From assembly GCF_900119315.1 (NCBI RefSeq), contig NZ_LT827010.1, positions 1,192,501-1,256,500 on the forward strand: 64,000 nucleotides of DNA. The letters are read 5' to 3'. Under the pieces are notes generated by a model. It searched no databases. It was not told where the DNA came from and saw nothing but the letters and a program-made list of their open reading frames with translations. Source of the DNA: Actinoplanes sp. SE50/110 (lineage in GTDB: Bacteria > Actinomycetota > Actinomycetes > Mycobacteriales > Micromonosporaceae). Below, one piece after another: positions 29,355 through 37,792 of this stretch (position 1 is its first letter; each line of letters begins with the position of its first letter). A program made the translations under genes and the position numbers.

Positions 29355-30167
29355 ATGCGGATCAGGGACCTGCACACGTATCCGGTCAAAGGCTGTCATC
29401 GCCTGGACCACGCCGAGGCCGAAGTTCAGCCCTGGGGCCTGGCGGGCGACCGCCGGTGGATGATGGTCGACCCCGACGGGGTGGGCCTGACGCAACGCGA
29501 CGAGCCGCGGCTCACCCAGCTCGCCGTCCACCCGAGGCCCGGCGGCCTGCGCCTGAGTGCCCCGGGCCTGCCTGACCTGGAGATCGATGAGCCGGCCGCC
29601 GGCGCCAAGATCAGTGTCCGGGTGTTCCGGAACAAGCCGGAGGTGCCCGCCCGGGTTGCCGAGAGTCAGTGGAGCAGCGCCTTCCTCGGCCGCGACGCCC
29701 GGCTGACCTGGCAGGCCGACCCGACCGGTCGCACCATCGCGGACCGCGCCCTGCCGAGCGACCGGGTCAGTTTCGCCGACAGCTACCCGCTGCTGCTGGC
29801 CAGCACGGCGTCGCTGGACGCGGTCAACGACTGGCTGGCCGAGGCCGGCGAGGATCCGGTCCCGATGCACCGGTTCCGCCCCAATCTGGTGGTCACCGGT
29901 GCTCCCGCCTGGGCCGAGGACGGCTGGCTGGGTGGCCGGCTGCGGATCGGCGAGGTCACCTTCCGGGTGGCCAAGCACTGTGCCCGTTGCCTGGTCGTCA
30001 CCATCGACCAGGAGACCGGTGAGACCGGCCGGCAGCCGCTGCACGTGCTCGGCCGGCACCGGCGGATCGATGGCGGCCTGATGTTCGGGGTCAAACTGAT
30101 CCCGGACCTCGCGGCCGGCCGGAGCGGAGTGGTACGTCCCGGTGACGCGGTGACACCGCTGGAGTGA
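29355..30167 (+). CDS. MOSC-domain protein (mARC/YcbX-like)
   Basis: 270 aa. The MOSC N-terminal beta-barrel (IRDLHTYPVKGCHRLDHAEA, GLAGDRRWMMVD) is followed by the MOSC domain (RFRPNLVV, WLGGRLRIGEVTFRVAKHC). Cys in KHCARCLVVTID fits the molybdenum-ligating cysteine of the family. YcbX and mARC reduce N-hydroxylated compounds or transfer sulfur to the molybdenum cofactor. No ferredoxin domain is fused. It reads away from the hut operon and stands alone. Confidence 0.87.
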   Translation: MRIRDLHTYPVKGCHRLDHAEAEVQPWGLAGDRRWMMVDPDGVGLTQRDEPRLTQLAVHPRPGGLRLSAPGLPDLEIDEPAAGAKISVRVFRNKPEVPARVAESQWSSAFLGRDARLTWQADPTGRTIADRALPSDRVSFADSYPLLLASTASLDAVNDWLAEAGEDPVPMHRFRPNLVVTGAPAWAEDGWLGGRLRIGEVTFRVAKHCARCLVVTIDQETGETGRQPLHVLGRHRRIDGGLMFGVKLIPDLAAGRSGVVRPGDAVTPLE

Positions 30168-30252
30168 CGCGGCACTCATTAGCGGTACATATGTCTTAGG
30201 AGAGTCTTAGAACATTTGCCGCGAGCGCCATCCGCAACCAGTATCGCTGAGC

Positions 30253-31182
30253 GTGAGTGCTCATCGACGCCCGTTCCCGACCCGATGGCTCGCGGCCGGC
30301 GGCGCCGCCGGCCTCGCCGGCATCATCGGCGTGGCACTGGTGCTGCAGTCCGGCGGATCGGCCTGCGCCGCGCCGCCGAGCACCACCACCAAGACCGGCA
30401 AAGCCACCTTCTACGACCTGGGTGGCACGTCCGGCAACTGCTCGTTCGAGGTCCCGGCCGACGACCTGTACGTCGCGCTCGGCCCCGACGAGTACTCCGG
30501 CGGCGCGTCCTGCGGGGCGTACCTCGACGTCACCGGCCCGAAGGGCACCGTCCGGGTCAAGGTCTTCGACTCCTGCCCCGAGTGCGACACCGGACACCTG
30601 GACCTGAGCCATACCGCGTTCAAGAAGATCGGTGCCGAGGTCGCCGGGATCATCCCGATCAAGTACAAGCTGGTCGCCAACCCGCGGGTCCCCGGACCGA
30701 TCACGGTCCGGATCAAGGAGGGCGCGTCCCGGTACTGGTTCGCCGCCCGCATCGACAACCACGCGAACCTGCTGTCGTCGGTCAAGGTGGCGGGCCCCGG
30801 CGGCACGTTCCGGAGCGCGCAGCGCACCGACTACAACTACTGGCTGATCGACGGCGGGGCCGGCTCCGGGCCGTACCGGTTGAAGATCACCGACGTCTAC
30901 GGCATCACGACCACGGTGTCCGGCATCGCGATGAAACCCGGCGTGGTGCAGAAGACCGGCGTGTCGGTCAGCGGCCGCTCCGCGATCGTCGAGAACGGGA
31001 CCGTCGCCAAGAAGAACGCCTCCGCCAAGCCTGCTGTGTCCCCGTCGGGGTCGGTCGCCCCCAAGGCCGCTACCCCGTCCGCGTCCTCGGTGGCCCCGCT
31101 GCCCGCTTCGGCTGTTGCCGTCCCGGGCACCACCGAGGACGCACTCCTCGCCGCCGCCGACGCCACAACCAGCTGCGGCTGA
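30253..31182 (+). CDS. Secreted expansin-like protein (DPBB plus CBM63-type)
   Basis: 309 aa from GTG 30253. A cleavable signal or anchor spans about residues 12-38. Residues about 45-130 are a double-psi beta-barrel (GKATFYDL, GGASCGAYLDVTGPKG, VRVKVFDSCPECDTGHLDLS) with the conserved aspartate of HLDLS. Residues about 135-225 are a beta-sandwich of the expansin C-domain type (ASRYWFAARIDNHANLL, FRSAQRTDYNYWL). The last 70 residues are Ala/Ser/Pro-rich. Expansins loosen cellulose and cell-wall networks without hydrolysis. It fits with the GH12, GH9 and lyase genes of this window. Confidence 0.87.
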   Translation: MSAHRRPFPTRWLAAGGAAGLAGIIGVALVLQSGGSACAAPPSTTTKTGKATFYDLGGTSGNCSFEVPADDLYVALGPDEYSGGASCGAYLDVTGPKGTVRVKVFDSCPECDTGHLDLSHTAFKKIGAEVAGIIPIKYKLVANPRVPGPITVRIKEGASRYWFAARIDNHANLLSSVKVAGPGGTFRSAQRTDYNYWLIDGGAGSGPYRLKITDVYGITTTVSGIAMKPGVVQKTGVSVSGRSAIVENGTVAKKNASAKPAVSPSGSVAPKAATPSASSVAPLPASAVAVPGTTEDALLAAADATTSCG

Positions 31183-31243
31183 CATCCGCGCAAGCTGAAG
31201 CGGGTCACCATCCGCTGTTGGGCACGGCCAACCCGAAAACCCC

Positions 31244-31279
31244 TGTGCACAACCTGTGGATAACGCATCCTGTGGATGA
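31244..31279. other. Cluster of three DnaA-box-like 9-mers
   Basis: TGTGCACAA (31244-31252), TGTGGATAA (31255-31263) and TGTGGATGA (31271-31279) lie in the same orientation. The second is an exact TTATCCACA box in reverse complement; the others deviate by one or two bases. No dnaA, dnaN or parAB genes are near, so this is not the chromosomal origin. It could be a DnaA-titration or regulatory site, or chance. Confidence 0.4.
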
Positions 31280-31444
31280 CGCGCCCTGTCGGCGTCGGGT
31301 TCGGTGAGTGACGACCCCCCACCGCGCGCGATCCGCCCACCGCGCCCATCGTGACGCGGGGCTTCCGGGGGCTCGGCCCCCGGAGCCGGCATGACGAGCG
31401 GGCCAGGTCCGCGCTTTCCGCGGACACACTCCGCCCTCCGCTCG

Positions 31445-31528
31445 TGCGGGAGAAGGGACTCGAACCCTCACGCCCTCTCGGGCACGGGCACCTAAAACCC
31501 GCGCGGCTGCCGATTTCGCCACTCCCGC
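31445..31528 (-). tRNA. tRNA-Leu, anticodon TAG
   Basis: On the minus strand, 5' GCGGGAG pairs with CTCCCGC at the 3' end, with discriminator A. The anticodon loop is TTTAGGT inside the CGGGT/GCCCG stem, giving anticodon TAG. There is a long variable arm, as for tRNA-Leu, and a GGTTCGAGTCC T-loop. CCA is not encoded. About 84 nt. Confidence 0.93.
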
Positions 31529-31772
31529 TCGTTCTGCCCGTCACGGGGCAGAGCGTTGGGTGGAGTCTAAACGGTCAGGCCGTACCGTGGCTCCTCGGTT
31601 CTGACCGTTTCCCATCGCCGTGCACGGCGGCCGCCTTGCGGGTTGGTACCGCATGACGACCGCCGTGAGCCGGGGACCCGGTCCGCACCGGTGGTGACGG
31701 AGCCGTGTGGAGTGCCCTCCTCATCGGCGTTCCGGGCCCCGACTTGCGGACTTTCCCGAAGTTCGGACAGTC

Positions 31773-32249
31773 TCAGTCCAGGCCGAGGTCGCGGCGGAGC
31801 TTGGCGACGTGCCCGGTGGCCTTCACGTTGTAGAGGGCCCGCTCTATCGCCCCGTTCTCGTCGATCACGAAGGTGGAGCGGATCACGCCGGTCACCGTCT
31901 TGCCGTACAACTGCTTCTCGCCGAAGGCCCCGTACGCGGTCAGCACGCTCTTGTCCTCGTCGCTGACCAGCGGGAAGGTGATCGCGTCCTGGTCGCGGAA
32001 CTTCGCCAGTTTGGCCGGTTTGTCCGGAGAGATCCCGACCACCTCGTATCCGGCGGCCTGCAGCGACGCCAGCGAGTCCCGGAAGTCGCAGGCCTGCTTG
32101 GTGCAGCCGGGCGTCATCGCGGCCGGGTAGGCGTAGAGCACGACCTTGCGCCCGCGCAGGTCTTTCAGCGAGAGGCTTTCGCCGGTGTCGGTGGTCAGGG
32201 TGAAGTCGGGCGCGGCGTCGCCGGCGCTGAGACGCACGTTGTCAGTCAT
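31773..32249 (-). CDS. bcp: Thiol peroxidase of the Bcp/PrxQ type
   Basis: 158 aa from ATG 32249. The peroxiredoxin motif MTPGCTKQACDFRD carries the peroxidatic cysteine and a second cysteine five residues later, the PrxQ-alpha arrangement. AAPDFTL and VVGISPDKPAKLAKF complete the fold. It reduces hydrogen and organic peroxides at the expense of thioredoxin in the cytosol. It is followed downstream only by the tRNA-Leu on the same strand. Confidence 0.94.
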   Translation of the reverse strand: MTDNVRLSAGDAAPDFTLTTDTGESLSLKDLRGRKVVLYAYPAAMTPGCTKQACDFRDSLASLQAAGYEVVGISPDKPAKLAKFRDQDAITFPLVSDEDKSVLTAYGAFGEKQLYGKTVTGVIRSTFVIDENGAIERALYNVKATGHVAKLRRDLGLD

Positions 32250-32301
32250 GGCACCGAGATTAGTGCCGCCCGCCCGGCTTCCGGTGGCACCGCGTGCCCG
32301 G

Positions 32302-32727
32302 TCAGGCAGCGCGGCGGGCACTCCACAGGCGTTCCGCGGCGGTCAGGTCCCGGGGCCACTGCTCACCGCGGCGGCGCAGCGTGTACTCGGTGACCGAGTA
32401 GTCGCCGACCAGCCGGTGGAATGCGGCCAGCACGTCCGTCTCCCGAAACGGCTTGCACGAGAAGACGTTGACGAAGATCTCCCGCAGGTGCGGATAGGTG
32501 TGGATCGCCGCGTGCGACTCGGCCAGGATCACCACGGCTGATTTCCCGGCTTTCTCCGGCGGCCCGCCCTCGGTGGCCACCAGCGGCCCGGCGATCACCG
32601 TCATCCCGATCCGGGTGACGAGGTCGCGCATGAACCGGGTCAAGACCTCGTCGTCGTCGAGCGCGCTGATGTCGGCGATGCCGGACAACCGGAGGGTCAG
32701 CTCATCGCCGTAGTGATCGTTGTCCAT
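32302..32727 (-). CDS. speD: S-adenosylmethionine decarboxylase proenzyme-like protein
   Basis: 141 aa from ATG 32727. It has the AdoMetDC class I pattern: LAESHAAIHTYPHLREIFVN, where the serine before the histidine is the self-cleavage and pyruvoyl-forming residue, followed by a cysteine (FSCKPF) about 18 residues later that matches the catalytic Cys. Product is decarboxylated SAM, the aminopropyl donor for spermidine. No spermidine synthase is adjacent. The N-terminal 30 residues differ from E. coli, so the exact role is less certain. Confidence 0.82.
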   Translation of the reverse strand: MDNDHYGDELTLRLSGIADISALDDDEVLTRFMRDLVTRIGMTVIAGPLVATEGGPPEKAGKSAVVILAESHAAIHTYPHLREIFVNVFSCKPFRETDVLAAFHRLVGDYSVTEYTLRRRGEQWPRDLTAAERLWSARRAA

Positions 32728-32997
32728 GACGCCTCCCAGGGCCGTTGACTTCACAGTAGTCGCCCCGCGAACCCCGCGATATGCCACGTTTCCGCTGGTA
32801 GAGGCCGCATGAGGATTCCGTTTCGGCAGGCCGTGCCCGCACGGCTTTCCCTGGTGAAGACACGGTGGACAGTGCGCTTTCCGATGTGCTCCCGCGGACA
32901 TGGGAATGCCGGTCTGGCCAGCCGCCACGGATCTTCAGTACGCTCCCCGGCGGAGTCGCGAGTCGCGCTTCCGTGTCGAGAGCGGAGTACACAGGCC

Positions 32998-33372
32998 ATG
33001 ACCGAACCCACCGGCGGCACCACGGCGAACGGCAACACCACCGTCTCCGGCGAGGTGGTGGAGAAGATCGCGGCCGCCGCCGCCCGCACCGTCCCCGGCG
33101 TCGCCGACCTGGGTGGCGACGTCGCCCGCTTCTTCAACAGCGTCCTCGACAGGGTCGGCCTGGACACCGTCGGCGACGCGAGCCGCGGCGTCCGCGCCGA
33201 CGTCAAGGAGGGCACCGCCACCATCAACGTGGTCGTCGTCCTGGCCGCCGGCACGGTCGTCGCCGAGGTCGTCACCGCCGTCCAGCAGAAGGTCACCGAG
33301 GCGGTGCAGAGCTACGGCCTGCGCGTGCTGGCCGTCAACGTCAACGTCGACGACATCGCCCTTCAGGCCTGA
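32998..33372 (+). CDS. Asp23/Gls24 family envelope stress protein
   Basis: 124 aa from ATG 32998. After a Thr/Gly-rich start comes TTVSGEVVEKIAAAAARTVP, GVRADVKEGTATINVVVVL and VQQKVTEAVQSYGLRVLAVN, the alternating hydrophobic pattern of the Asp23/Gls24 (DUF322) fold. Members associate with the inner face of the membrane and with alkaline or envelope stress. It is a single gene here, convergent with the HNH nuclease gene (64 bp apart). Confidence 0.85.
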   Translation: MTEPTGGTTANGNTTVSGEVVEKIAAAAARTVPGVADLGGDVARFFNSVLDRVGLDTVGDASRGVRADVKEGTATINVVVVLAAGTVVAEVVTAVQQKVTEAVQSYGLRVLAVNVNVDDIALQA

Positions 33373-33436
33373 CCCACCGCGTCCGCCGCACCGGAACGGG
33401 CAGCTTCGCGCTCCCGTCCGGTGACCCGGCCCTCGT

Positions 33437-34168
33437 CTAAAGGCGACATGCGGGAAAGAGGCCGCGGATCACCGCCAGGTTCGCGTCAGCAGAAGTCACC
33501 ACATGGGGCCGTACGCCTTTGAACCCGAGCCGCCCCGCCACAACGTCATGCGCGAAGTGGTGGAAAGCGTCCACTACCGGCAGGAACCGCAGGTCCTCCA
33601 GGTCGTTCGGGGTCAGCACGCCTCCGTGCAGAGCGGCCTGATCGAACACCCGCACCACACCGCGCCAGGACACGGTCCGCGCCCGGACAAGCTCGGGCCG
33701 CTTGTTCAAGCCCAGCACCTCGATCGTTTCAGCCCCGCGCGTGGTCAGCCCTTCGAAGACCCCGGTCGAAAGCAATGTCATGTGATCGGCCGAGTCGTCG
33801 ACGGACGGATCCAGCAGAAGCGGCTGTCCGTTCCCGTCGAGGGGGAACACCTCCTGCTTAGCCTGCTGATTGCAGTACGCGCAGGCGAGCAGATGGTTGT
33901 CCCACACGAAGGTTCGCAGCGGAGCCCGCCTGATCGGCTCGTAGTGGTCGACGTCGGTGCCCCGGCTCTCGTGGCAGTACATGCAGAAAGCCGGTCGGGC
34001 GCAACTGACACACAGGTGTGTCTTCAGGCCACGACGCGTGGTGGTGGCGGTCTTCCACGCTTTCCGCGCGTCCTGGTACGGGCTGGTGCTACCGCTGAGC
34101 TGCCTGGTTCTGGCGGCGAGACTGGTGGAGAGGGAGCCCGGGAGGGGCCGGCGGGCGAACGGGATCAC
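33437..34168 (-). CDS. HNH endonuclease, PtuB-like partner of the ATPase
   Basis: 243 aa from ATG 34168, overlapping the ATPase stop (ATGA). The HNH core spans about residues 62-105: CMYCHESRG, TDVDHYEPI, NHLLACAYCNQQAKQ. Two CxxC pairs bind structural zinc and the DH/N/H residues form the metal-dependent nuclease centre. An upstream CVSCARPAFC pair may hold another zinc. Septu PtuB and the nuclease of retron type I-A have this design and act with an ATPase against phage DNA or tRNA. Genetic pairing is clear; defence function is inferred. Confidence 0.85.
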   Translation of the reverse strand: MIPFARRPLPGSLSTSLAARTRQLSGSTSPYQDARKAWKTATTTRRGLKTHLCVSCARPAFCMYCHESRGTDVDHYEPIRRAPLRTFVWDNHLLACAYCNQQAKQEVFPLDGNGQPLLLDPSVDDSADHMTLLSTGVFEGLTTRGAETIEVLGLNKRPELVRARTVSWRGVVRVFDQAALHGGVLTPNDLEDLRFLPVVDAFHHFAHDVVAGRLGFKGVRPHVVTSADANLAVIRGLFPACRL

Positions 34169-35484
34169 GCTTCCCCGCCGAGGACGTCGCGGGCCCTGCT
34201 GCTCGGCGACGGCGACAACTCCTCGCTCAGCTCGGCGAGTTTCTCCAGGTCGCCGGCTTGGGCGTGGCCGCGGATGGCCAGTCGTTCCAGCCGGGTCAGC
34301 TCGGCACGGAGTTCGTCGACCCGCTGGGAGTATGGCGATTCCAGGCCGAACAGCTCGGTCAGCACGGCGTCGTCGGCGCTGCCGTTGACGACTCGGCGGT
34401 AGAGCTCGTCATCGACGACGCGGGGTGCGAAATCGTCGTCCGGGCCGGGAAGTTGGATGAGACCGCCGGGGGAGGCGCTCTGGCAGATGTATGGGCTGTG
34501 CGTGGTCACGATGAACTGGATGTTCGGGAAGTGCTCCCGCAGCCATGGCGCGATCCGTTTCTGCCAGGAAACGTGCAGGTGCGCATCGACCTCATCGATC
34601 AGCACGATCCCCGACGTCAGCACCCTGGGCGGGTATTCCCCGGTCCACGGAACGCCCAGCCGGAAGCAGTCACTGATCTGCCGGACGATGTCGGTGATCA
34701 GCGCGGTGACACTGCGGTAGCCGTCGCTCATCTCCTCGATCAACATGGGTGGGCCGGACTGCCGGGCGATCCAGAGTCCATCCGGGTCGACGCGGTCGAC
34801 GGCATGTCCATCCGGAAAGAGCCCGTCGTTCAACAGGGCGAGGAGGAAGCCCTCCATGTCGGCGTACCGCTGCTGACCGGACCGGGCACGGTAGTTGACC
34901 TGCTGCAACCAGTGGACGGTCTCGGCGAGCGAGGCCTCCTCCCGGAACAGGGTCGCGAACCGGGCGACGGTCCAATCGCCGGCCGTCAGGCGTGCGACCT
35001 CGCTGCTGGAACCGGCCAGGCGCCGGAATGGTCCGTAGCCGGCCGCGAACCAGCTCTCCGGGTTGGACCGCCACAGCGAAATTCTCGCGTGCTGCTCGCT
35101 CCGGGAATCAAGCCCCGATTCCGGTCTGGCGCGCGCGCCTTCCGTCCGCGGCCACCGCAGGCGTGCCTCGAGGAAGCGTTCCGGCGGGAAGATCTCATCT
35201 CCGGCCAGCCGAATGTCAGCGTGCACGACGGCCGTCGCCGCCTCGTGGGTCACCCAGTCGCGGACGCCTTCGGTCAAACTGTTGGTGACCTCCGGCCCGG
35301 CGAGGGCGGTGGCGGCGGCCCGGAGCAGTGTCGTCTTGCCCGACCCGTTACGCCCCGCGATGACGACCAAGCCGGGATAGCGGTCGGTCGGCTCGCCGTC
35401 CGCGGAAAGCTCGAAGCCGAGGTCGACCTCGTGGGAACCATGGAAGCCGCGCACGTCGCTGATCCGTAGGCGGTGCAGATACAC
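34165..35484 (-). CDS. AAA/ABC-type ATPase, PtuA-like, paired with HNH nuclease
   Basis: 439 aa from GTG 35484, with GGGGAGGA upstream. It is an SMC/ABC-like ATPase with Walker A GRNGSGKTTLL (about 44-54), a long helical insert, the signature EEMSDGYRSV (about 257-266), Walker B GIVLIDEVDAHLH (about 302-314) and switch histidine VTTHSPYI (about 338). This is the architecture of Septu PtuA, retron ATPases and OLD-like proteins. The stop overlaps the HNH gene. No reverse transcriptase is found nearby. The C-terminal 60 residues are helical and acidic. Confidence 0.86.
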   Translation of the reverse strand: MYLHRLRISDVRGFHGSHEVDLGFELSADGEPTDRYPGLVVIAGRNGSGKTTLLRAAATALAGPEVTNSLTEGVRDWVTHEAATAVVHADIRLAGDEIFPPERFLEARLRWPRTEGARARPESGLDSRSEQHARISLWRSNPESWFAAGYGPFRRLAGSSSEVARLTAGDWTVARFATLFREEASLAETVHWLQQVNYRARSGQQRYADMEGFLLALLNDGLFPDGHAVDRVDPDGLWIARQSGPPMLIEEMSDGYRSVTALITDIVRQISDCFRLGVPWTGEYPPRVLTSGIVLIDEVDAHLHVSWQKRIAPWLREHFPNIQFIVTTHSPYICQSASPGGLIQLPGPDDDFAPRVVDDELYRRVVNGSADDAVLTELFGLESPYSQRVDELRAELTRLERLAIRGHAQAGDLEKLAELSEELSPSPSSRARDVLGGEA

Positions 35485-35518
35485 CGAATGTCCTCCCCTG
35501 GCCGGCCCGGCTGTCGCC

Positions 35519-36502
35519 TTACGACACCCTAGTCGCGGGGGCAGGGTCGGGGACGGCGGCGCGCATCTGGAGGAGGCCGGTGAGGGCGAGGGTGGCGCCG
35601 GTGGTCAGGGTGGCGGTGACGCAGGCGCGGGCGAGCCAGCCGGGGCCGGTGGCCGGGACGACCGCGGCCAGATAGACGTCGGAGCTGGCGAAACCGGCGA
35701 AGGCGGCGATCACGAAACCGGACAGGGCCAGGTAGAACGGCGGGTGTTTCCAGGCGGCGCCGAGGGCCAGGGCGGCGGTCAGGAGCAGGACGCCGGACCA
35801 ACCGGCGCCGTCCAGGCCGCGGGTCACGGCGTACGCGAGGATGGAAAGAGCGGAGACGACCGCGAGTGGCGGGATCACCCGTGGGCGCAAGCGGATCAGG
35901 GCCGTCAGGGCCGCGGTGAGCAGGAGCACGCCGGCCCACCACGCCCAGGTGGCCGGCGGCGGCTCGTAGTCCAGCGCGCCGCGGATCGCGAAGAGGCGGA
36001 CCTGGTCGCGCAGCGGGACCGTCCAGTCACGCAGCCGGTGCGCATGGCCGGGGTCGGTCACCGCCTGCGGCGGGCGGACCGTGCCGAGCCAGTGGGTGCG
36101 CTGGTCGTGCCAGCGGATCGTGTGGCCGGCGGACACTTTCTGCCAGCTGGGCGGTGCGGTGGGGTCGGCGACCGGGGGGACCGGGGTGTCGCCGGCCAGG
36201 GTCCGGTTCACATAGGCGGCGGGGGAGCCCAGGTTCTGGTAGACGCCGTCGGGGCGCAGCTCCAGGTACGGCTCGCCGGAGTAGCCGAGCACCTCGATCG
36301 ACCGGCCGGTGTCGTTGGTCAGTTCCAGCCGGGCCCCGCCCTCGACGGTGCGTACCGACAGGCCGCGCATCGGGTCGCTGATCCCGCTGACCGTGGTGCG
36401 GTAGGAGGTCACGTTCGCCCCCTCGCCGCCGTGCGCGAACGCGGGCGTGGCCGGCGCGATCATCGCGCCGGCCACGGCCAGGATCAGGGTGATCCGTCTC
36501 AC
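35519..36502 (-). CDS. Membrane protein with extracytoplasmic domain, unknown
   Basis: 327 aa from GTG 36502, overlapping the DsbA-like stop. A signal peptide (ITLILAVAGAMIAPATPAFA) is followed directly by HGGEG. A soluble domain of about 175 residues (YRTTVSGISDPMRGLSVRT, LELTNDTGRSIEVLGYSG) precedes five or so membrane helices to the C-terminus. No family name can be given. The His after the signal cleavage site recalls copper proteins such as CopC, and it is the last gene of the sigma / MauE / DsbA operon opposite copCD. Confidence 0.7.
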   Translation of the reverse strand: MRRITLILAVAGAMIAPATPAFAHGGEGANVTSYRTTVSGISDPMRGLSVRTVEGGARLELTNDTGRSIEVLGYSGEPYLELRPDGVYQNLGSPAAYVNRTLAGDTPVPPVADPTAPPSWQKVSAGHTIRWHDQRTHWLGTVRPPQAVTDPGHAHRLRDWTVPLRDQVRLFAIRGALDYEPPPATWAWWAGVLLLTAALTALIRLRPRVIPPLAVVSALSILAYAVTRGLDGAGWSGVLLLTAALALGAAWKHPPFYLALSGFVIAAFAGFASSDVYLAAVVPATGPGWLARACVTATLTTGATLALTGLLQMRAAVPDPAPATRVS

Positions 36503-37239
36503 CCGGCCGCCTTCGTGACGGCCTGGGTGATCTGGTCGAGCTGCGGCACGGTGTCGTTCGGACCCTTGAGCTGGGTGCCGTTGACCACGACGGTCGGCGT
36601 GCCGTTGAAGCCACGCTTGGAGAACGTCTCGGTGTTCTGCGTCGCCCATGCCTCATAGGTACCGGCGTTGACCGCGTTCGCGAACTTGTCGCTCGTCAAG
36701 CCGACCGACTTGCCCAGCTCGATCAGCTTCGCGTTGGACAGGCCGTCGCTGCCCTCCTGCGGCTGGTTGGCGTAGAGCACGTCGTGGAACTCGGGGAACC
36801 TGCCGTCCTCGGCCGCCGCCGCGCCGGCGCCGGCCGCCCGGGTCGAATACCGCGTCCCGTTCGACGAGCGGTCCAGGATCGAGACGACGTGATACCGCAG
36901 GGTGATCTTGTTGGCGGTGGCCATCTGCCGCAGCGTGGCGCCGCTGGACCCCTCGAAGTTCTTGCAGTTGGGGCACATGAAGTCCTCGTAGAGGTCGACG
37001 GTGACCGGGCCGGAGCCGACCGCGAACGCGGTGCCCTCGTCGACCGCCACACTCGGGGTGACCAGCTTGCCGTCATCCGTGCCGGACAGCTGCGAATACC
37101 CGATGAAGCCGGCGATGACCAGCACCGCGACCACGGCCACCGAGGTCCACAGGGTCACCTTGCGGCGTTTCTCCTGCGCCCGCTGTCGCTCGACGATCTG
37201 CCGCGCCTTCACCGCGCGGTCCCGGCTGCCCTTGCTCAC
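36499..37239 (-). CDS. DsbA-family thiol-disulfide oxidoreductase, membrane-anchored
   Basis: 246 aa from GTG 37239, overlapping the MauE-like stop. A basic cytoplasmic start is followed by one membrane segment (about 31-50, TLWTSVAVVAVLVIAGFIGY). The thioredoxin_4 domain contains the active site DFMCPNCKNFE and the cis-proline loop GFNGTPTVVVNGT. It probably oxidises or isomerises disulfides of exported proteins. Its partner for re-oxidation may be the MauE/DoxX-like protein next to it. Confidence 0.88.
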   Translation of the reverse strand: MSKGSRDRAVKARQIVERQRAQEKRRKVTLWTSVAVVAVLVIAGFIGYSQLSGTDDGKLVTPSVAVDEGTAFAVGSGPVTVDLYEDFMCPNCKNFEGSSGATLRQMATANKITLRYHVVSILDRSSNGTRYSTRAAGAGAAAAEDGRFPEFHDVLYANQPQEGSDGLSNAKLIELGKSVGLTSDKFANAVNAGTYEAWATQNTETFSKRGFNGTPTVVVNGTQLKGPNDTVPQLDQITQAVTKAAG

Positions 37240-37721
37240 GACGCATCCCCCATCAGCACGCCATCGATTGAGAACCGGGTCCGTGGCCGCCACAGCAGGA
37301 TCCCGGAGAGTGCCAGGAAACCGAGGTCACGCAGGATGTCCAAGCCGTACTCGGTGGCGCGGCCGGCGGCCAGATCGCCGCCGGTGCTGAAGCAGCCGCA
37401 GTCGATGCGCAGGCCTTTCGCCCAGGCCCAGGCGATCCCGAAGATGAAGACGGCCAGCAGCACCGCGGAGATCCCGGCGACCAGCCGGGTCGACAGGCCG
37501 GCCAGCAGCAGCAGGCCCAGCGCGATCTCGAGGAACGGCTGCACGCCGCCGACGACCTTGGCCACGTCATAGGACATCAGGTGGTACGCGTAGACCGCCC
37601 GCGCCGACTCGGCCAGGTCACCGATCTTCGTGGCGCCGGCGATCAGCCAGACGGCGGCCAGCCCGAGCCGGGCCAGCGTGGAGACCCACGGCCAGGCCGA
37701 TGCGCGCGTGGTGGTTTCCAT
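37236..37721 (-). CDS. MauE/DoxX-family membrane protein
   Basis: 161 aa from ATG 37721; GTG 37727 is two codons upstream. Four membrane helices are visible (about 11-30, 53-75, 78-97, 126-146). The segment RIDCGCFSTGGD has the CGC motif shared by MauE and the DoxX-like quinone-linked disulfide proteins. MauE-type proteins are linked to disulfide formation of exported proteins, and the neighbour is DsbA-like. Operon member after the sigma factor. Confidence 0.83.
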   Translation of the reverse strand: METTTRASAWPWVSTLARLGLAAVWLIAGATKIGDLAESARAVYAYHLMSYDVAKVVGGVQPFLEIALGLLLLAGLSTRLVAGISAVLLAVFIFGIAWAWAKGLRIDCGCFSTGGDLAAGRATEYGLDILRDLGFLALSGILLWRPRTRFSIDGVLMGDAS

Positions 37722-37792
37722 GGTCACGCCCGTTAGACGACGATGATCCGGCCCTGGTTCCCGACCATCTCCGGTCCCAAGGAAACTCTCAG

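Noticed and set aside
31244..31279. Chromosome or plasmid origin
   Set aside because: Only three DnaA-like boxes, no AT-rich unwinding region and no dnaA, dnaN, parA or rep gene nearby.
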